A stretch of 64,000 nt of DNA. Source: Proteles cristata cristata. Lineage: Eukaryota; Chordata; Mammalia; Carnivora; Hyaenidae. Below are positions 42,607-53,879 of the stretch, piece after piece (positions within the stretch are counted from its first letter, which is position 1; each line of letters begins with the position of its first letter). The position numbers and the translations under genes were made by a program. Where the stretch lies: assembly GCA_017311185.1 (NCBI GenBank), contig JAESUZ010000443.1, positions 372,001-436,000 on the forward strand, given 5' to 3'. Under the pieces are notes generated by a model. It was not told the origin of the DNA. It ran no database searches and saw only the letters and a list, made by a program, of their open reading frames with translations.

Positions 42607-43483
42607 CAGATGGTACCAGAAGGGGCCCAAGAAAGCAGATTTCAGCTAGCTGGCAATGATGACTCCATAACTGGTGAGACATGAAGCATTAATTGCTCTT
42701 ATCATGTACTTGTAACCATTAAAATTTTCACCAGTGATGAATTAGGATGGTATACTGGTGGAATCAAATTGTACCAGCAAGGACAATATTTCTGGCGTTT
42801 GAGAGTTTTGTGGTAAATAGTAATTATAAAGACTTTGAAACCAGATGGATATTGCTAAAGCCATCCATGCATGAGAGGACATCAGTGAAAGGCTGAAGGC
42901 AACTAACCACCAATATAAGCAAAGTGTGAAAGCCACAAGGCCTCCTAGGCAGAATTCAGACTCCCATCTTCAGCAGGATGGTAGAAAAATCTGAGGATTA
43001 GGGCCAGGATTTAAGTATAAGAGTATTGGAGTTACATGGAGGTTGAAACTTCACCTCGGCAGGTCTCCTACACTAAGCTCATGGCCCTGTTGTAGGGAGA
43101 GGGACCCTGAGACTCAGAATGAGGAAGAATATGAACCCTCAGATTCCACTGGACTATCTTGTCCTAGAAAACGTGGAGCATTCCTTTTTATTAAAGGCTA
43201 ATTATTTCTTATGTAAAGATGATGCAGAAGACTCTATCTTTCAAGGCAACATGCACCCCTCATAATAGACCCCACCTCCTCTTACAATCACCAGAAGAAT
43301 AATTTAAGGTCAATTCACAGTGTAACCCAGCTGGGGAAGTGCTGAGGTTACAAATCAAAGAAAGGGATTATATACCTAAGGAGTTGAAGGGTCTAGCCAC
43401 TTTTTGGCAAGGGACAGTGAATGAATGGGGAGGGCTGTATTAAGGAGGATTGAATATAAAGTTAGATAAAGAATAGTTTATAG

Positions 43484-43712
43484 AGGGGTATCTGGGTGGA
43501 TCAGTCAGTTAAGCATCAGACTCTTGATCTCAGCTCAGGTCATGATCTTGTGGGTTTGAGCCCCATGTCAGACTCTGCTGCTTATAGTACAGAGTCAGCA
43601 TGGGATTCTGTCTTTCCCTCTCTCTGCCCTCCCCCTCCACACACACACACACACTCCCCTTCTCTCCACCTCTCTCTCTCAAAAAATAAGTAAATAAGCT
43701 CAAAAAAATAAT
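43484..43712 (+). mobile_element. CAN SINE inside the ERVL relic
   Basis: GGGGTATCTGGGTGGATCAGTC head, CTCAGCTCAGGTCATGATCTTG, a GGGTTTGAGCCCC B-box region, a CT-rich body with an internal (CA)n at 43637-43655 and AAAAATAAGTAAATAAGC tail. Duplications AATAGTTTATAG (43472-43483) and AATAGTTTCTAG (43713-43724) match at 11 of 12. Confidence 0.93.
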
Positions 43713-44719
43713 AATAGTTTCTAGATACAGGAACACTTGCTCTTGATTCAGGATTTAAGATCCTAGCAAGAACCTCAGGAGACATGCCAGCATTGTTGTG
43801 GTCAATGATGGAGGAAGGGATAGAAGGACTGAGGGAGAGCGGGCATATTGCTGTGCTATATCATGCAATGTCAGAAAACTTCTGTTTTCTGTTAGCTTAT
43901 TATGTTAGCTTATTATGTTCTGTGAGAGACTTCAGAGGACATTCCATTTACCAAAGAAAACAGGATTGTCTGGGGACACCAGCATTGTTAAGAATCTTTG
44001 TGGTGGCTAACCTCTACAGACAAGGACTGATTTTGGAGGATGCTATTGCAGAACTGTCTCTCAGATAGAAAAGTGCTGGTAGACCCCCCAAAAAAATACA
44101 GGTGGTAGCACTTAACTATCAAAAGTAAAGTAAGCCCAATTACTGTAAAGAGTGGCAAGTTTGGGGCAAGAAGACATGACTCCTACAGTGCTATGGAGAT
44201 AGTTAATGGAATACAGCATTGCCAAGGTCAAGACAGAATGAGCAGACAATAGTCATTTCTTGATCTATTCAACAAAAAGGAAAGAAGGCTAAGGGCTAGT
44301 GCCCCAGTAAAATGTCACAATCCCTTCTGGGTTTCTGAATCTGATCTAGGTGTCAACCCAGAGTCCATCAACTGAAAGACAAGCTGGGTCTCATGAAGAA
44401 AGGACCCTACGAGGTCATGGCAAGTACTATTGTAACAATTCTCCCAGACCTTCTCCAGAGGGATCCACAATCATTTGCTTTAGGGAACCCTGTACTAGTG
44501 AGAGGGGAATACTCAGACACTTCAAGAACTCTGTGTTAACATTGATAGCCTGTTCACAGTAGGTCAGTTGAGCATCAGGTGTGTACACTGTTGGTCATTT
44601 CTCCAGTCCCTGAGTATATAACTGGAATAAGGAGTTGTTAGAACTCATAATATGGTGACTGGCCTGTTTGGGCATTTTAAAGAACCATACATTTGTCCAC
44701 TTTATTTGTGACATCATGT

Positions 44720-44938
44720 GTTTTTTTTTTTTTAAGTTTTTTATGTTTATTTATTTTTGAGAGGCAGAGTATGAGTCAGGGAGGGGAAGAGAGAGAGGGA
44801 GACACAGAATCAGAAGCAGGCTCCAGGCTTTGGGCTGTCAACACAGAGCCTGATGTGGGGCTCGAACCCACGAACTGTGAGATCATGACCTGAGCCGAAG
44901 TTGGATGCTTAACCAACTGAGCCATTCAGGCACTCCTG
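44720..44938 (-). mobile_element. CAN SINE inserted at the ERVL catalytic-box remnant
   Basis: Poly-T, TTATGTTTATTTATTTTTGA, GAAGCAGGCTCCAGGCTTTGG, GCTGTCAACACAGAGCCTGA, GTGAGATCATGACCTGAGCC and AACTGAGCCATTCAGGC. A perfect 12-bp duplication, GTGACATCATGT, lies at 44708-44719 and 44939-44950. The duplicated bases are part of the pol catalytic-box remnant. Confidence 0.96.
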
Positions 44939-45299
44939 GTGACATCATGTTAATCAGGTCAAATAAACATGAAGCGGCAAATATTTTGGAGGCCTTGATA
45001 AGACACATGAACTTCAGAAGGTGGAAGATATAGCTAATGAGGATCCAGGGACCTACCACATCAGTGAAATCTTGAGCTGTCTAGTGGTTTGGGGCATGCC
45101 AAGACATCTTCTTCAAGGTAAAAAAAAAAAAAAAAACAAACAACCAAAAACAAGATATTGTATATTACCCCTTGAACCGCTCAGGAAGAAGCACACTGCC
45201 TGGTAGGCCTCTTTAGGCTCTGGCTGTAGTATACATTTGGTAATAATGCTCTCACCAAATGTTTACTGCTCTGTTCAAAACCTAACTAAATACAGTAAT

Positions 45300-45924
45300 T
45301 TTTTTTTTTCATAGTTTCTGTCGGGCAGGAATTCAGGAAGGTCTCAGCTGGGAGGATCTGGGTTGGGTCTCCCATGCACTTGTAGTCCAACAATGGTTAG
45401 GCTTATAATAGTCATGGGGGGTGGGGTGTGGGGTGAGGTTGTTGGAGAGGGTAGTGAGAGGGAAGTGGGGACTGGAACGGCTGGAAGCTGGCAAAATCTC
45501 TCTCTGTCTCTGTGTGTGTGTGTGTGTGTGTGTGTCTCTCTCTCTTTTTCTCTCTCTCTTCATATAGTCTCAGCAGATTTCCAGTCTCTCCATGAGGACT
45601 CAGTTGAGCTTCCTCACAGCATGGTTGTTGGTTCCAAAAGCATTCTCTGAAGGCCAAGTAGAAGCTATATAGTCTTTTCTAAGCTAGTGTCAAAAATCTT
45701 TACTTCTGTCGCTCACCTTTGGTTGGAGCTGTCACAAGTTTCCACCCAGATTCAAGGATAGGAGACATAGACACCCACTTCTTAAATGGGAGGATTTGGG
45801 GATCATGTTTTTCAAATGTCATAGTGTGATGAATTGAAATTAGCATCAATTCTAGAAAAACCTGGGCATGTGGGTTGGCTCCACTAATTTCTACATGTGT
45901 AATAATAGAACACATCCTTTCAGG
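45300..45924. repeat. Repeat-like sequence of uncertain family with a (TC)(TG)(TC) microsatellite
   Basis: ATAGTTTCTGTCGGGCAGGAATTCAGGAAGGTCTCAGCTGGG and CCTCACAGCATGGTTGTTGG...GGCCAAGTAGAAGCTATATAG look like a dispersed mammalian repeat that I know but cannot name. A compound TC/TG/TC microsatellite occupies 45497-45560. Frames through it (e.g. Thr-His runs) are artefacts. Confidence 0.4.
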
Positions 45925-46105
45925 AAAAGCTGTTTTTAAACTGAAGTACAGTTGGCACACAAAGCTACATTGGCTTCAGGTGTACAGCATAGTGATTCAA
46001 TAACTTTTAATGTTATGCTATGCTCACAAGCGTAGCTATCCTATGTCTCCACACAGAGTTATTACGGTACTATCACCTATATTCCCTATGCTGTACCAGG
46101 AAAAG
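45925..46105 (-). repeat. L1 3' UTR fragment
   Basis: GAAGTACAGTTGGCACACAAAGC, GGCTTCAGGTGTACAGCATAGTGATTCAATAAC, TATGCTATGCTCACAAGCGTAG and ACTATCACCTATATTCCCTATGCTGTACC are the complement of an old L1 3' UTR. Confidence 0.75.
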
Positions 46106-46784
46106 ATCGTTGCCTTCTCTTTTTGCTTTAGTTTCCTCAATGGCAACATGGAAGATGGCAATTCTTTTAAGTCAAACTCCATAGGATGCAAGGAATAGAG
46201 ACTCACTCATGTTACAAAGTGTTGCTAGGAAAAACCACACCAAAGGTAGGAATGCAGCTGCCTAGTACTGAAAGTGGAGGTCATGGAGTCCCATGCTGGT
46301 CCTCTTGTATTCTTCTGACTTGGCTATTCTTTTCCTTTCAGTTTCTTCCTCCTACTTCATACTCCCCTTCTGCTGTCTCTACTCTCTCTTTATCACTTCT
46401 AATGGTTCATGGTTTTTGCTTTCTTAGAACTTGAGCTAGCATCATGATCTCTTCAACTTCCCTCTACATTGAAGCATTTCAACATTGTCTCTGACCACTA
46501 TCTTATTCTCTAGGAAGATCCTGGTTCAAATTCCTAGGAATGGGATAAATTTCTGGCCTCACAGTGGATTATCTGTTTGGGTAACTTTTCCTGTTACCTT
46601 GATATAAAGAGAAACTCAGCCCTTACAAATTTAGCTGGGAGTAAAGGGAAGTCAATCATCAGGCGAGGCTGTATATTCATCAGCATATGTCGAGTGTAGA
46701 TGTGGACCCCCAAGGATTGTGGTGCAGATCAATGAGAATAGAAAAGTAAAAGGTATTATTAAATATAAAGTTATTGAAGATGTG
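46106..46784. other. Unassigned unique sequence
   Basis: No recognised repeat or exon. Confidence 0.4.
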
Positions 46785-46790
46785 ATATTA

Positions 46791-46899
46791 TTTTTTTAAG
46801 ATTTTTTAAAAAGTAATCTGTATTTCCAACATAGGGCTAGAAGTCACAACCCCAAGATCAAGAGTAACATGCTCCATGGACTGAGCCGTCCAGGTGCCC
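46791..46899 (-). mobile_element. Older CAN SINE subtype, short form
   Basis: TTTTTAAGATTTTTTAAAAAGTAATCTGTATTTCCAACATAGGGC, CACAACCCCAAGATCAAGAG and GGACTGAGCCGTCCAGGTGCCC form a short CT-less carnivore SINE complement. A 6-bp ATATTA repeat flanks it (46785-46790, 46900-46905). Confidence 0.8.
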
Positions 46900-46905
46900 A
46901 TATTA

Positions 46906-49900
46906 AGTTTTAAACATACATCCAAATGTATCCCCAGATTCATTAGGAAACCATATATCAAGTTAACATCCTTGCTAATTAATCTAGCATACGTTGTTAC
47001 AGATTAATGTTTTGTTTCCATAAATGATTTTTGCCAGTGTTCTTCCATAACATCCAGCTATATGCTAGTTATGTCAGGATCTCTGAGTCGAAACAGAATC
47101 CTTCAAGTTTCAAGCAATTAGGCATTCAAATGAATGTCATGCTAACATATAGATTTAACATTGTATTTTCTTGGATTCTCTTCAAAAATGGGGAAACAGA
47201 AATTATTCTTCGTTCAGTAATATAGCATTGAAAATGCATCTGTTTCTAACTGCATGTGGTGTCTGCTCAAATCTGTATTGGAAAATTACACTGTAAATGC
47301 TTTGTAGGCTTTTTTCACCACTCATTTTCAGTCTCTCACAGTCTCTCACTTCTTAATCAATTCCTATTTTCTCAACACAGACTGCATTGCCACCAAGCTA
47401 TCAAATAATAATTTTTTTAGAACTCAAAATGAAAAGGAAAAACTTAGCCAAACAAACGAGTGTGAAGTTCAGTAACCTTTTGTACCTGTGCCATCACGCC
47501 AAGGCGTTCATCCCTCTGCAAGTGGTGGGTTAAATTCAGATGGGCACCTGATATGGTGATCGCAATTCTTTAATTCAAGGTTTTTTTAAAAGTCTGAAAT
47601 GAATTTCCTTTCCCTTGTCTTCAGGAAAGCCTGCAAATACCAAATCCAATTATGAGAGAGATTTAATTTCCCTTTTGGTATATGACACAGCACAACAATT
47701 ATCTGTGGATGTTTAAAGAAAATTCATAAAGTAGAATTCCCTTGGTTCACACCAGATAAAGTCCCCATGAAATGATGCCGTGGTTGGCGTCATCTCCTGA
47801 CATTCATGCATGATTCAGCACCTCTAGACAACAATTTGAGGGAATCTGTTTTTCCATTACAAGCCAGACTGTCTTTTCGTTAGAAACAGACAGGATCAGA
47901 ATCCCCAGCTTTTAAGGCTGGCTGCCTCCTGTGACACCCAGCACCCAGAAGCAATCTAGGCACTCTTCTGGGTGTTTCTCTGCACACCACTCCCCGGCTC
48001 GGCAGCGATGAGGCATCCAGGTGATTGACGGATTTCTCACTTGTCCTTTGCCGGCTTCTGCATCTGCCGAGACAGCCTCTGTGTTTATATGCGTGATTAG
48101 GCTGCGAATTCTTGGGTCAACCACCCACAGATTGTATCAGAAATAATCAATCTTATTTGACTGTCTTAACATTTTGGCTATTTTCGCTGTTGAGGCAACC
48201 AGATCTGGTGAAGTATTCACTCATCAATTTGATGTTCTGCAATCGTCTGTCATGGTTCTGAAGTTGGAGGGGGGAAAAATAATAAAAATCAACTGTCAAA
48301 ACAGTTAATTCCAAACAGTCTATCTAATCATGATTTTCTTCTTGACGCCAGAGAGCATTGCTTCCCCTTTCCTTTCTCCCCCCCCTCACCTCCTCCTCTT
48401 CTCCTGAGATCCGTCCCTCCCACAACAGTTTCTTTCCTCCAGTTATGTTGATGAACAGCAAGCAGAGAAGAGAAATATTTTAGGTTCACAAAGGCTTACG
48501 TTTTCCTAGAAGATTTCCGTTTCCTTTGTTTTGATGTTTGATGACTTTTTGCTGTTGAGTCTTGGAAGGACAGATAATTGAATGTAGGGAGAATGTTTAT
48601 CTTAATGGAGAATTTAGGCAGCAATGTCCTTTGCTTTCTCTTTCAAGATGAATTTTCCTTTTCGGGGAGCACAGCTCCAAAGCCAGGGACAGGCAGCTGG
48701 CTTGCACAGTCCCTTCCTGTCCCTGAGCCTGCTCCAACCTTCTTGGAACAGAACAGCTCCGAGTCTGGCCCTGTTGTGGGATGTGGCTAGCTTTCCAAGT
48801 TGGGAAATGTGTTAGTAATTACTTTTTACTGCTGTCTTTATTTGAATTTCCAGACTTCTCCCCTCTTCTCCCAGCCTGTTTTTCTCCACCCAGCTTTCTA
48901 CCTCATTCTGACTGCTAATTTAACCCTGGCTGCCTTCCTCCAGAAACATTTGACCTTGTGGAAGAACTTGGCATGAATTTCTCTCCTCCTACTTCCCCAG
49001 AAGGGAAGCGCTGGGCTAAGATAATTAGCATCAGCAGGCAACTCTGCCTGACCGCCTGCCTGTGTCCTCTGGGTTTCGCTTGGTTCAATGGTAGCCCCCT
49101 TTTTCTGGGCAAAAGGGCAGTGGATACTAGTTTCCAGTTGCCAGGAGACCTTGTTTCACATTTTGCTTCAAGAAGGTGATACCAGGGATGTGGACTAAGC
49201 CAATTAGCTCCTTTAATGAAGTAACCTGTAGGGGAAATGTAGAAGCATGGGAACTTCCCTAGTTCACATATCCCTTCTTTGGATTTGAAACAATTCTATT
49301 GTTGTTGTTGTTGTTGTTTTCATCAAGAAAGGTTATTCTGTTTCAACTGATAGTCTAGAAAGGCTTACAGGGAAACTAAGATTGTTTAACCTGCTCACAT
49401 TTGCAATCATTTAAGAAATGTCCATTTCTTCTGTCAGTTGATAAGCTGATTACATACCACTTTTATCTCCCTGTTAATTAAGTCCCTAAGGACAACTGCT
49501 GTGTATAGTTTCATAACTGAAATACCATCATATATGTACTTGAAAATAATGCTACTACCGTCCTTGAGAAATGGTCCACAATTCCATATTCACTAATTCA
49601 CTCCACTTTCCCTTATTACACGGAATGAGCAGGGTTTCATGGTATATGTTTGTGAATGTATATTATTGGTGTTTATAGAATAGGACAATGTTTTTAAAAA
49701 TGGCTTGGGTTATAGGGATTCAGTATAGAGCTGCAAGTCAGTTGGGTGGAGATGGTGACAGAAGTTACAGGCAGGGACTCTGACGAAACTCACAGTAGCA
49801 CAATCTATTCAATCCAGCCTATGAAACTCAAGAGACATAGTACAAAATTTATACATTTTGTGCACGTGTACAAAACACATATATTTTGTGCGTATGTACC

Positions 49901-50396
49901 AAACACTTAGTCACACAGGTTAGAACTAAATTGTGGATCATCCATCCTATCCCTCTATTTACTAGGCAGGGGGAAGTAGCAATATTATGCATGGGTCCAC
50001 GGGATAAGACCTCTACCTATTAGAAAAAACACACCCAGAGATGGGATCTCTTCGTATTGTATTCACCTCTCAGATTAATGAGAACTGGCACTGTTTTCTA
50101 ACAATGAGATTCTCCCTGCCCCCACTCAGGAGGACCAGTCCCTTAATTAAGTTTGCATTCTCAGTAATGAAGTACACTACATATGGCCAAAAAGAGAGGA
50201 TGTGAGAGCATGAGCTCTGTGGCTAAAGCTCTTCCTCTAGCTGTGGGCCCACCAGAGTATTTTCAGTAAGATACACACTTTGACTCTTGTACGAATATAC
50301 AAAGAACACATGCCAAAATTCATTTGCCCTATTAATAAGGGAAGCAGTAGGACTGTAAAACTGTTTCAATAACTGGAAAGACTAAATCTATAGCTA
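46906..50396. other. Repeat-poor stretch
   Basis: About 3.5 kb with no recognised interspersed repeat. A (GTT)n tract lies at 49300-49318 and a tandem duplication of about 28 bp at 49848-49905 (units with TACAAAA...ATTTTGTGC). Segment 47560-48330 contains AATAATCAATC and TTATCTGTGG-type motifs, but no exon is evident. The lack of recognisable transposons makes it a candidate for conserved non-coding DNA. Confidence 0.35.
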
Positions 50397-50421
50397 TAGA
50401 TAGACAGATAGATAGATAGAT
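50397..50421 (+). repeat. (GATA)n short microsatellite
   Basis: AGATAGACAGATAGATAGATAG has about six GATA-type units. Confidence 0.85.
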
Positions 50422-50496
50422 TGAAATGATCTTTGGAATTGCATTTTATACTGGACAAAAATCATTTGCATTTTCATGACAAAAATTCACAAGTTA

Positions 50497-50687
50497 GGGG
50501 CACCTGGCTGAACACTCAGTATAGCATGTGACCCTTAATCTCAGGCTTGCAAGTTCAAGCCCCACATTGGGCATAGAGCTTACAAGAAAGAGAGAGACTG
50601 AGGGAGAGAGAGAGGAAGGAAGGAAGGAAGGAAGGAAGGAAGGAAGGAAGGGAGGAAGGAAGGAAGAAAGGAAGGGAGGGAGGAAGG
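50497..50687 (+). mobile_element. Older CAN SINE with (GGAA)n tail expansion
   Basis: GGGGCACCTGGCTGAACACTC head, ATCTCAGGCTTGCAAGTTC, AAGCCCCACATTGGGCATAGAGCTTACAAG, then a GA/GGAA-rich tail. A perfect 14-bp duplication, AAATTCACAAGTTA, lies at 50483-50496 and 50688-50701, showing that the GGAA tract is part of the insertion. Confidence 0.9.
50612..50687 (+). repeat. (GGAA)n microsatellite
   Basis: About 18 GGAA-type units, with GGGA and GAAA interruptions, grown from a SINE tail. GGAA is the ETS-factor core. Confidence 0.93.
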
Positions 50688-50701
50688 AAATTCACAAGTT
50701 A

Positions 50702-51555
50702 ACTTATAACTTCTGGTACTAATCATTAGTAAATAAGAAGTCAAACAAGAGTACATTCTCCTAGAGAATAAATATTTGATGAACTCCAATTAGATAAAAC
50801 TCCAGTATGATATTGAAGGTCATGCAGGTATCTTTTTGCTTTATTTTCAGGTTTGGGATAATTTTTCCCAACAGGACTTAGGGTAAATTACCTCATCTCT
50901 GAACTGCAATGCCTTTTTTTGAAAATCAAGAGTAAGAATAGCTACATTTCACAATTGCTTCAAGATTTAAATGAAATTATATATCTAAAGCATACCCCAC
51001 AGTACCTCCATAAGTGACAATTCCTTTTTCTCCATGGATTCTTTTTATTCCATGTTAACTGACATTTTGCCAATCAGTTCTCTTTCAATTGGCACTTCCA
51101 CATATTACCAAAATAATGATAATTGATGGTTATGATGATGACCCTGAAATCTTCACAGCCTTCTGTGTCATTATAGTTAAAATTATGTGTTCAGCATTGT
51201 ATTAATGTTAAGTGTAATTTATTATGTCTACTCTTTAAAAAAAAAAAAACAACTCATTGTCCCTGGACCTTGACTCAGTTAACCGAAACCATATTTTCCA
51301 GAATATTAAATGTAAAGGAAAACTCTAACAAGTGCTTTTACCTGGAACACCAATTTGAATCCAGAAGTGCCCATCTTAGGTTGTAGATTTGAACAAACAC
51401 CCTCTCAATTTTCTTCTAACTCAAAGATTTTATAATAAGTAGAAAAGGATACCTAAGAAAAAAATAATACACAGAAAGAAGAAAGACCATGCATTTTAGG
51501 CCTCAGAAGAAATACAATTGTATACTAAAAATAATAACTGTAGGAGTAGTATTTT
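50702..51555. other. Unassigned AT-rich sequence
   Basis: No recognised repeat or exon. A poly-A run lies at 51237-51250. Confidence 0.4.
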
Positions 51556-51559
51556 TATT

Positions 51560-52740
51560 TCTTTAAAAATGTGTCATTAAGGACAATTTCAAATATATAG
51601 AAAATAATAAAACACTCAAATACCCACCGCTCAGATTTAAGACAAACGTTTTGTCATGTCACCTTGAGATTTGTTAAATAAAAAAATAAGATACAGCTAA
51701 ATCCCTCTTCTCATCTTCCAGTGTCTCCCTTTGCCCACCTCCTACACCCCAAGGATAATCATATCCTGAAGTTGATCTATATCCTATGACAATGTGCACC
51801 CGTAACAATATATAGCATTATTTTGTGAGATTTGAGACTTCACTCAAGTGGTATCGTATGTTATGTGTCATTTTTTAACTTATCTTTTTTTCTCAGTCAA
51901 CACTGGGTTTTTTTTTTTTTAAACTTTATCTGGAGAGATCTTTCAAGACCTACTCTATTTTGTATCCCAAAATGTAATTATCCTACAATTTGTTGAACTA
52001 TTTCTTTGCTGAGTTGTTATCTCCAATTTTTTGTTGGAACAACTCTGCAAAAATCTCTTTCTAAATGCAAATAATTTCCTGGACTATAAGGAATGTACTC
52101 CTTCTACTTTACCAAACTGCCCTCAAAAGTGATTATACTGTTTTCTATGTCTACTAACATTAATATTTTCATAAAATTATAGACATTTGACTGTCCTTTT
52201 CAATGAAGTGACCTCATAATCTGTGCCCGTTTTTCTATCGGATTCTTTTTCATATTCATTTGTAAGAGGTGTGTGTGTGTGCCTGCGTGTGTGTGTGTGT
52301 GTAAAATCCTTTGATAGTTATATGTATTAAAATATTTTCTTCTATTATTCACTTATATTTTCAATTTGTTATGAATAAGAAGTATATTTTCTCCTTACAT
52401 GGATAGCCCTTTCCTGGAAGTATTTATTCGTAGCTTATCTTTTCCTAATAGTGCTACTTCGGTCATGAACATCTCAAATATACATGGCCTAGCAATGGGT
52501 TATTGGTTTGTTCTAATGGTCTATTTGTCAATACTATGCTGCTTTAATTGCTATAATTTCTATAGAACCCCTGCAGATATAGTATTGTGGATCTTTCCTA
52601 CTTATTCTTTTTCAAAAAAGTGACAAATCCTGGCCTTTTCTTTTTCACATGAATTTTAGAACTGGGTTGCCAAGTTCTATGAAAAATCCCATTAGTTCAC
52701 TGTGGTTTTGAGGAAACTTCAGTTACAAAGCTAGATTTCA
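51560..52740 (-). mobile_element. Ancient L1M, 3' UTR and ORF2 remnants
   Basis: The plus strand reads the complement of an old L1: ACCCACCGCTCAGATTTAAGACAAACGTTTTGTC, CCTTTGCCCACCTCC, CAATATATAGCATTATTTTGTG, AAGTGGTATCGTATG, ACTTATCTTTTTTTCTCAGTCAAC, CTGCCCTCAAAAGTGATTATACTG, TCTATTTGTCAATACTATGCTGC and GAATTTTAGAACTGGGTTGCC. Internal deletions are likely. It contains a (GT)n tract at 52268-52303. Confidence 0.7.
52268..52303 (+). repeat. (GT)n microsatellite
   Basis: GTGTGTGTGTGTGCCTGCGTG followed by further GT units; interrupted dinucleotide repeat. Confidence 0.9.
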
Positions 52741-52939
52741 TCCTAAGAAAGTTTGTTTGTATGATAAGTATATTAAGAAGAATGAGCCCTGGGCTAAAAT
52801 TTGAAAATTTGGGGTAGAATACCTAACTATATAAGAGCGTTTGTACAAGCCCATTTATAACTCTGAGCTTCAGTTTTCCCATATGTAAGAGGCTGGCCCA
52901 TGATCATACCATAGCATACCAAGAACAATACCACTCAGA

Positions 52940-53300
52940 AAGTAGTTCCTAGAATAGCTGCATCAGCATCACCTGGGAGCTTATTAGAACTGCAATTAGA
53001 ATCAGAATCTCTGGGACGCCTGAGTGGCTCAGTCGGTTAAGCATCCGACTTTGGCTCGGGTCACAATCTCACAGTTCGTGAGTTTGTGCCCCACGTCAGG
53101 CTCTGTGGTGACAGCTCGGAGACAGGAACCTGTCTCAGATTCTGTGTCTCCCTCTCTCTCCCTCTGCCCCTGTCCCACTCATACTCTGCCTCTCTCTCGC
53201 TCTCAAAAACAAATAAACATTAAAAAAAAAAATCAGAATCTCTAAGTATGGAGCCCAGGAATCCATGTTTCACAAGTAAGCTCAGGCAATTCTTATGTAT
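52940..53300 (+). repeat. MER20/MER5-like hAT-Charlie MITE, split by a SINE
   Basis: Left part: GCTGCATCAGCATCACCTGGGAGCTTATTAGAACTGCAATTAGAATCAGAATCTCT. Right part after the SINE: AATCAGAATCTCTAAGTATGGAGCCCAGGAATCCATGTTTCACAAGTAAGCTCAGGCAATTC. Together they follow the MER20-type consensus in plus orientation. Confidence 0.8.
53013..53230 (+). mobile_element. CAN SINE inside a hAT MITE
   Basis: GGGACGCCTGAGTGGCTCAGTC head, CTTTGGCTCGGGTCACAATC, GAGTTTGTGCCCC B-box region, CTCGGAGACAGGAACCTGTC, a CT-rich body and AAAACAAATAAACATT tail. A perfect 13-bp duplication, AATCAGAATCTCT, lies at 53000-53012 and 53231-53243. Confidence 0.96.
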
Positions 53301-53304
53301 GGTG

Positions 53305-53824
53305 TGATGGTTAATTTTGTGTCTCAACTTGGTTTGGCCACAGTATCCAGATATTTGATCAAACAGTATTTTAGATGTTTCACTACAGAAATTTTTTAGA
53401 TGAAATTACCATTTAAATAAATAAACTTTGAGTAAAGTAGATTATGCTCCATAATGTGAATGGTCCTTGCCCAGTCAGTTAAAGGCCTTAATAGAAAAGA
53501 CTGACTTTCCCCTAGGAGGAGGGAGTTCTACCAAAGGACCATCTTTGGACTCAAACTGCAATTCTTCCATGGGTGTCCAATCTGCCAGCCCACCCTGTAG
53601 ATTTTGGACTCGCCAAAATTCTATAATTTGGTGTAATTTTATAATTACACCAGTCAATTCCTTAAAATAAATCTCTCTCAGATGGATAGATAGATGATAG
53701 ATAGATAGATAGATAGATAGAGATATAAATATAGATATTTCTCTATATATTATATTATGTTATTTATATTTATATGTCTTTCTCTTACTGGTTCTGTTTT
53801 TCTGGAAAACCAGACTAACGTACA
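53305..53824 (+). mobile_element. LTR-like repeat (MaLR-type ends), family uncertain, with an internal GATA repeat
   Basis: It starts TGATGGTTAATTTTGTGTCTC and ends GGTTCTGTTTTTCTGGAAAACCAGACTAACGTACA, the ends of a very common eutherian LTR-like repeat. Internal landmarks include GTAAAGTAGATTATGCTCCATAATGTG, CCAGTCAGTTAAAGGCC and CCAGTCAATTCCTTAAAATAAATCTC (polyadenylation-type AATAAA). A (GATA)n tract occupies 53681-53722. Confidence 0.6.
53681..53722 (+). repeat. (GATA)n microsatellite
   Basis: About ten GATA-type units inside the preceding LTR-like repeat, where other copies usually carry a TC/TA-rich stretch. Confidence 0.92.
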
Positions 53825-53879
53825 TTGTAGTCTGAGAAGCTCACCCTCCAGAGCACCTAGCATAACCCCATCCATGTAT

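Larger units (their letters stand above)
42607..45295 (+). pseudogene. Decayed ERVL-like provirus internal region (gag/pol remnants)
   Basis: A Leu-type primer-binding site (TGGTACCAGAAGGGG) near 42610 follows the LTR. The distal part (about 44695-45290) resembles ERVL-class pol. It includes a degenerate reverse-transcriptase catalytic-box remnant at 44701-44721 in which the first of the two catalytic aspartates is replaced by cysteine, and later GACCTACCACATCAGTG, TGGTTTGGGGCATGCCAAGAC and GCCTGGTAGGCCTCTTTAG landmarks. Stops and frameshifts are frequent, a poly-A run (45121-45137) interrupts it, and two SINEs are inserted (43484-43712, 44720-44938). The roughly 2.2 kb of non-SINE sequence is far shorter than an intact internal region. 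Dead element; no functional gene. Confidence 0.6.

Noticed and set aside
45333..45657. Frames with Thr-His and Ser-Leu runs
   Set aside because: Translation of the TC/TG compound microsatellite.
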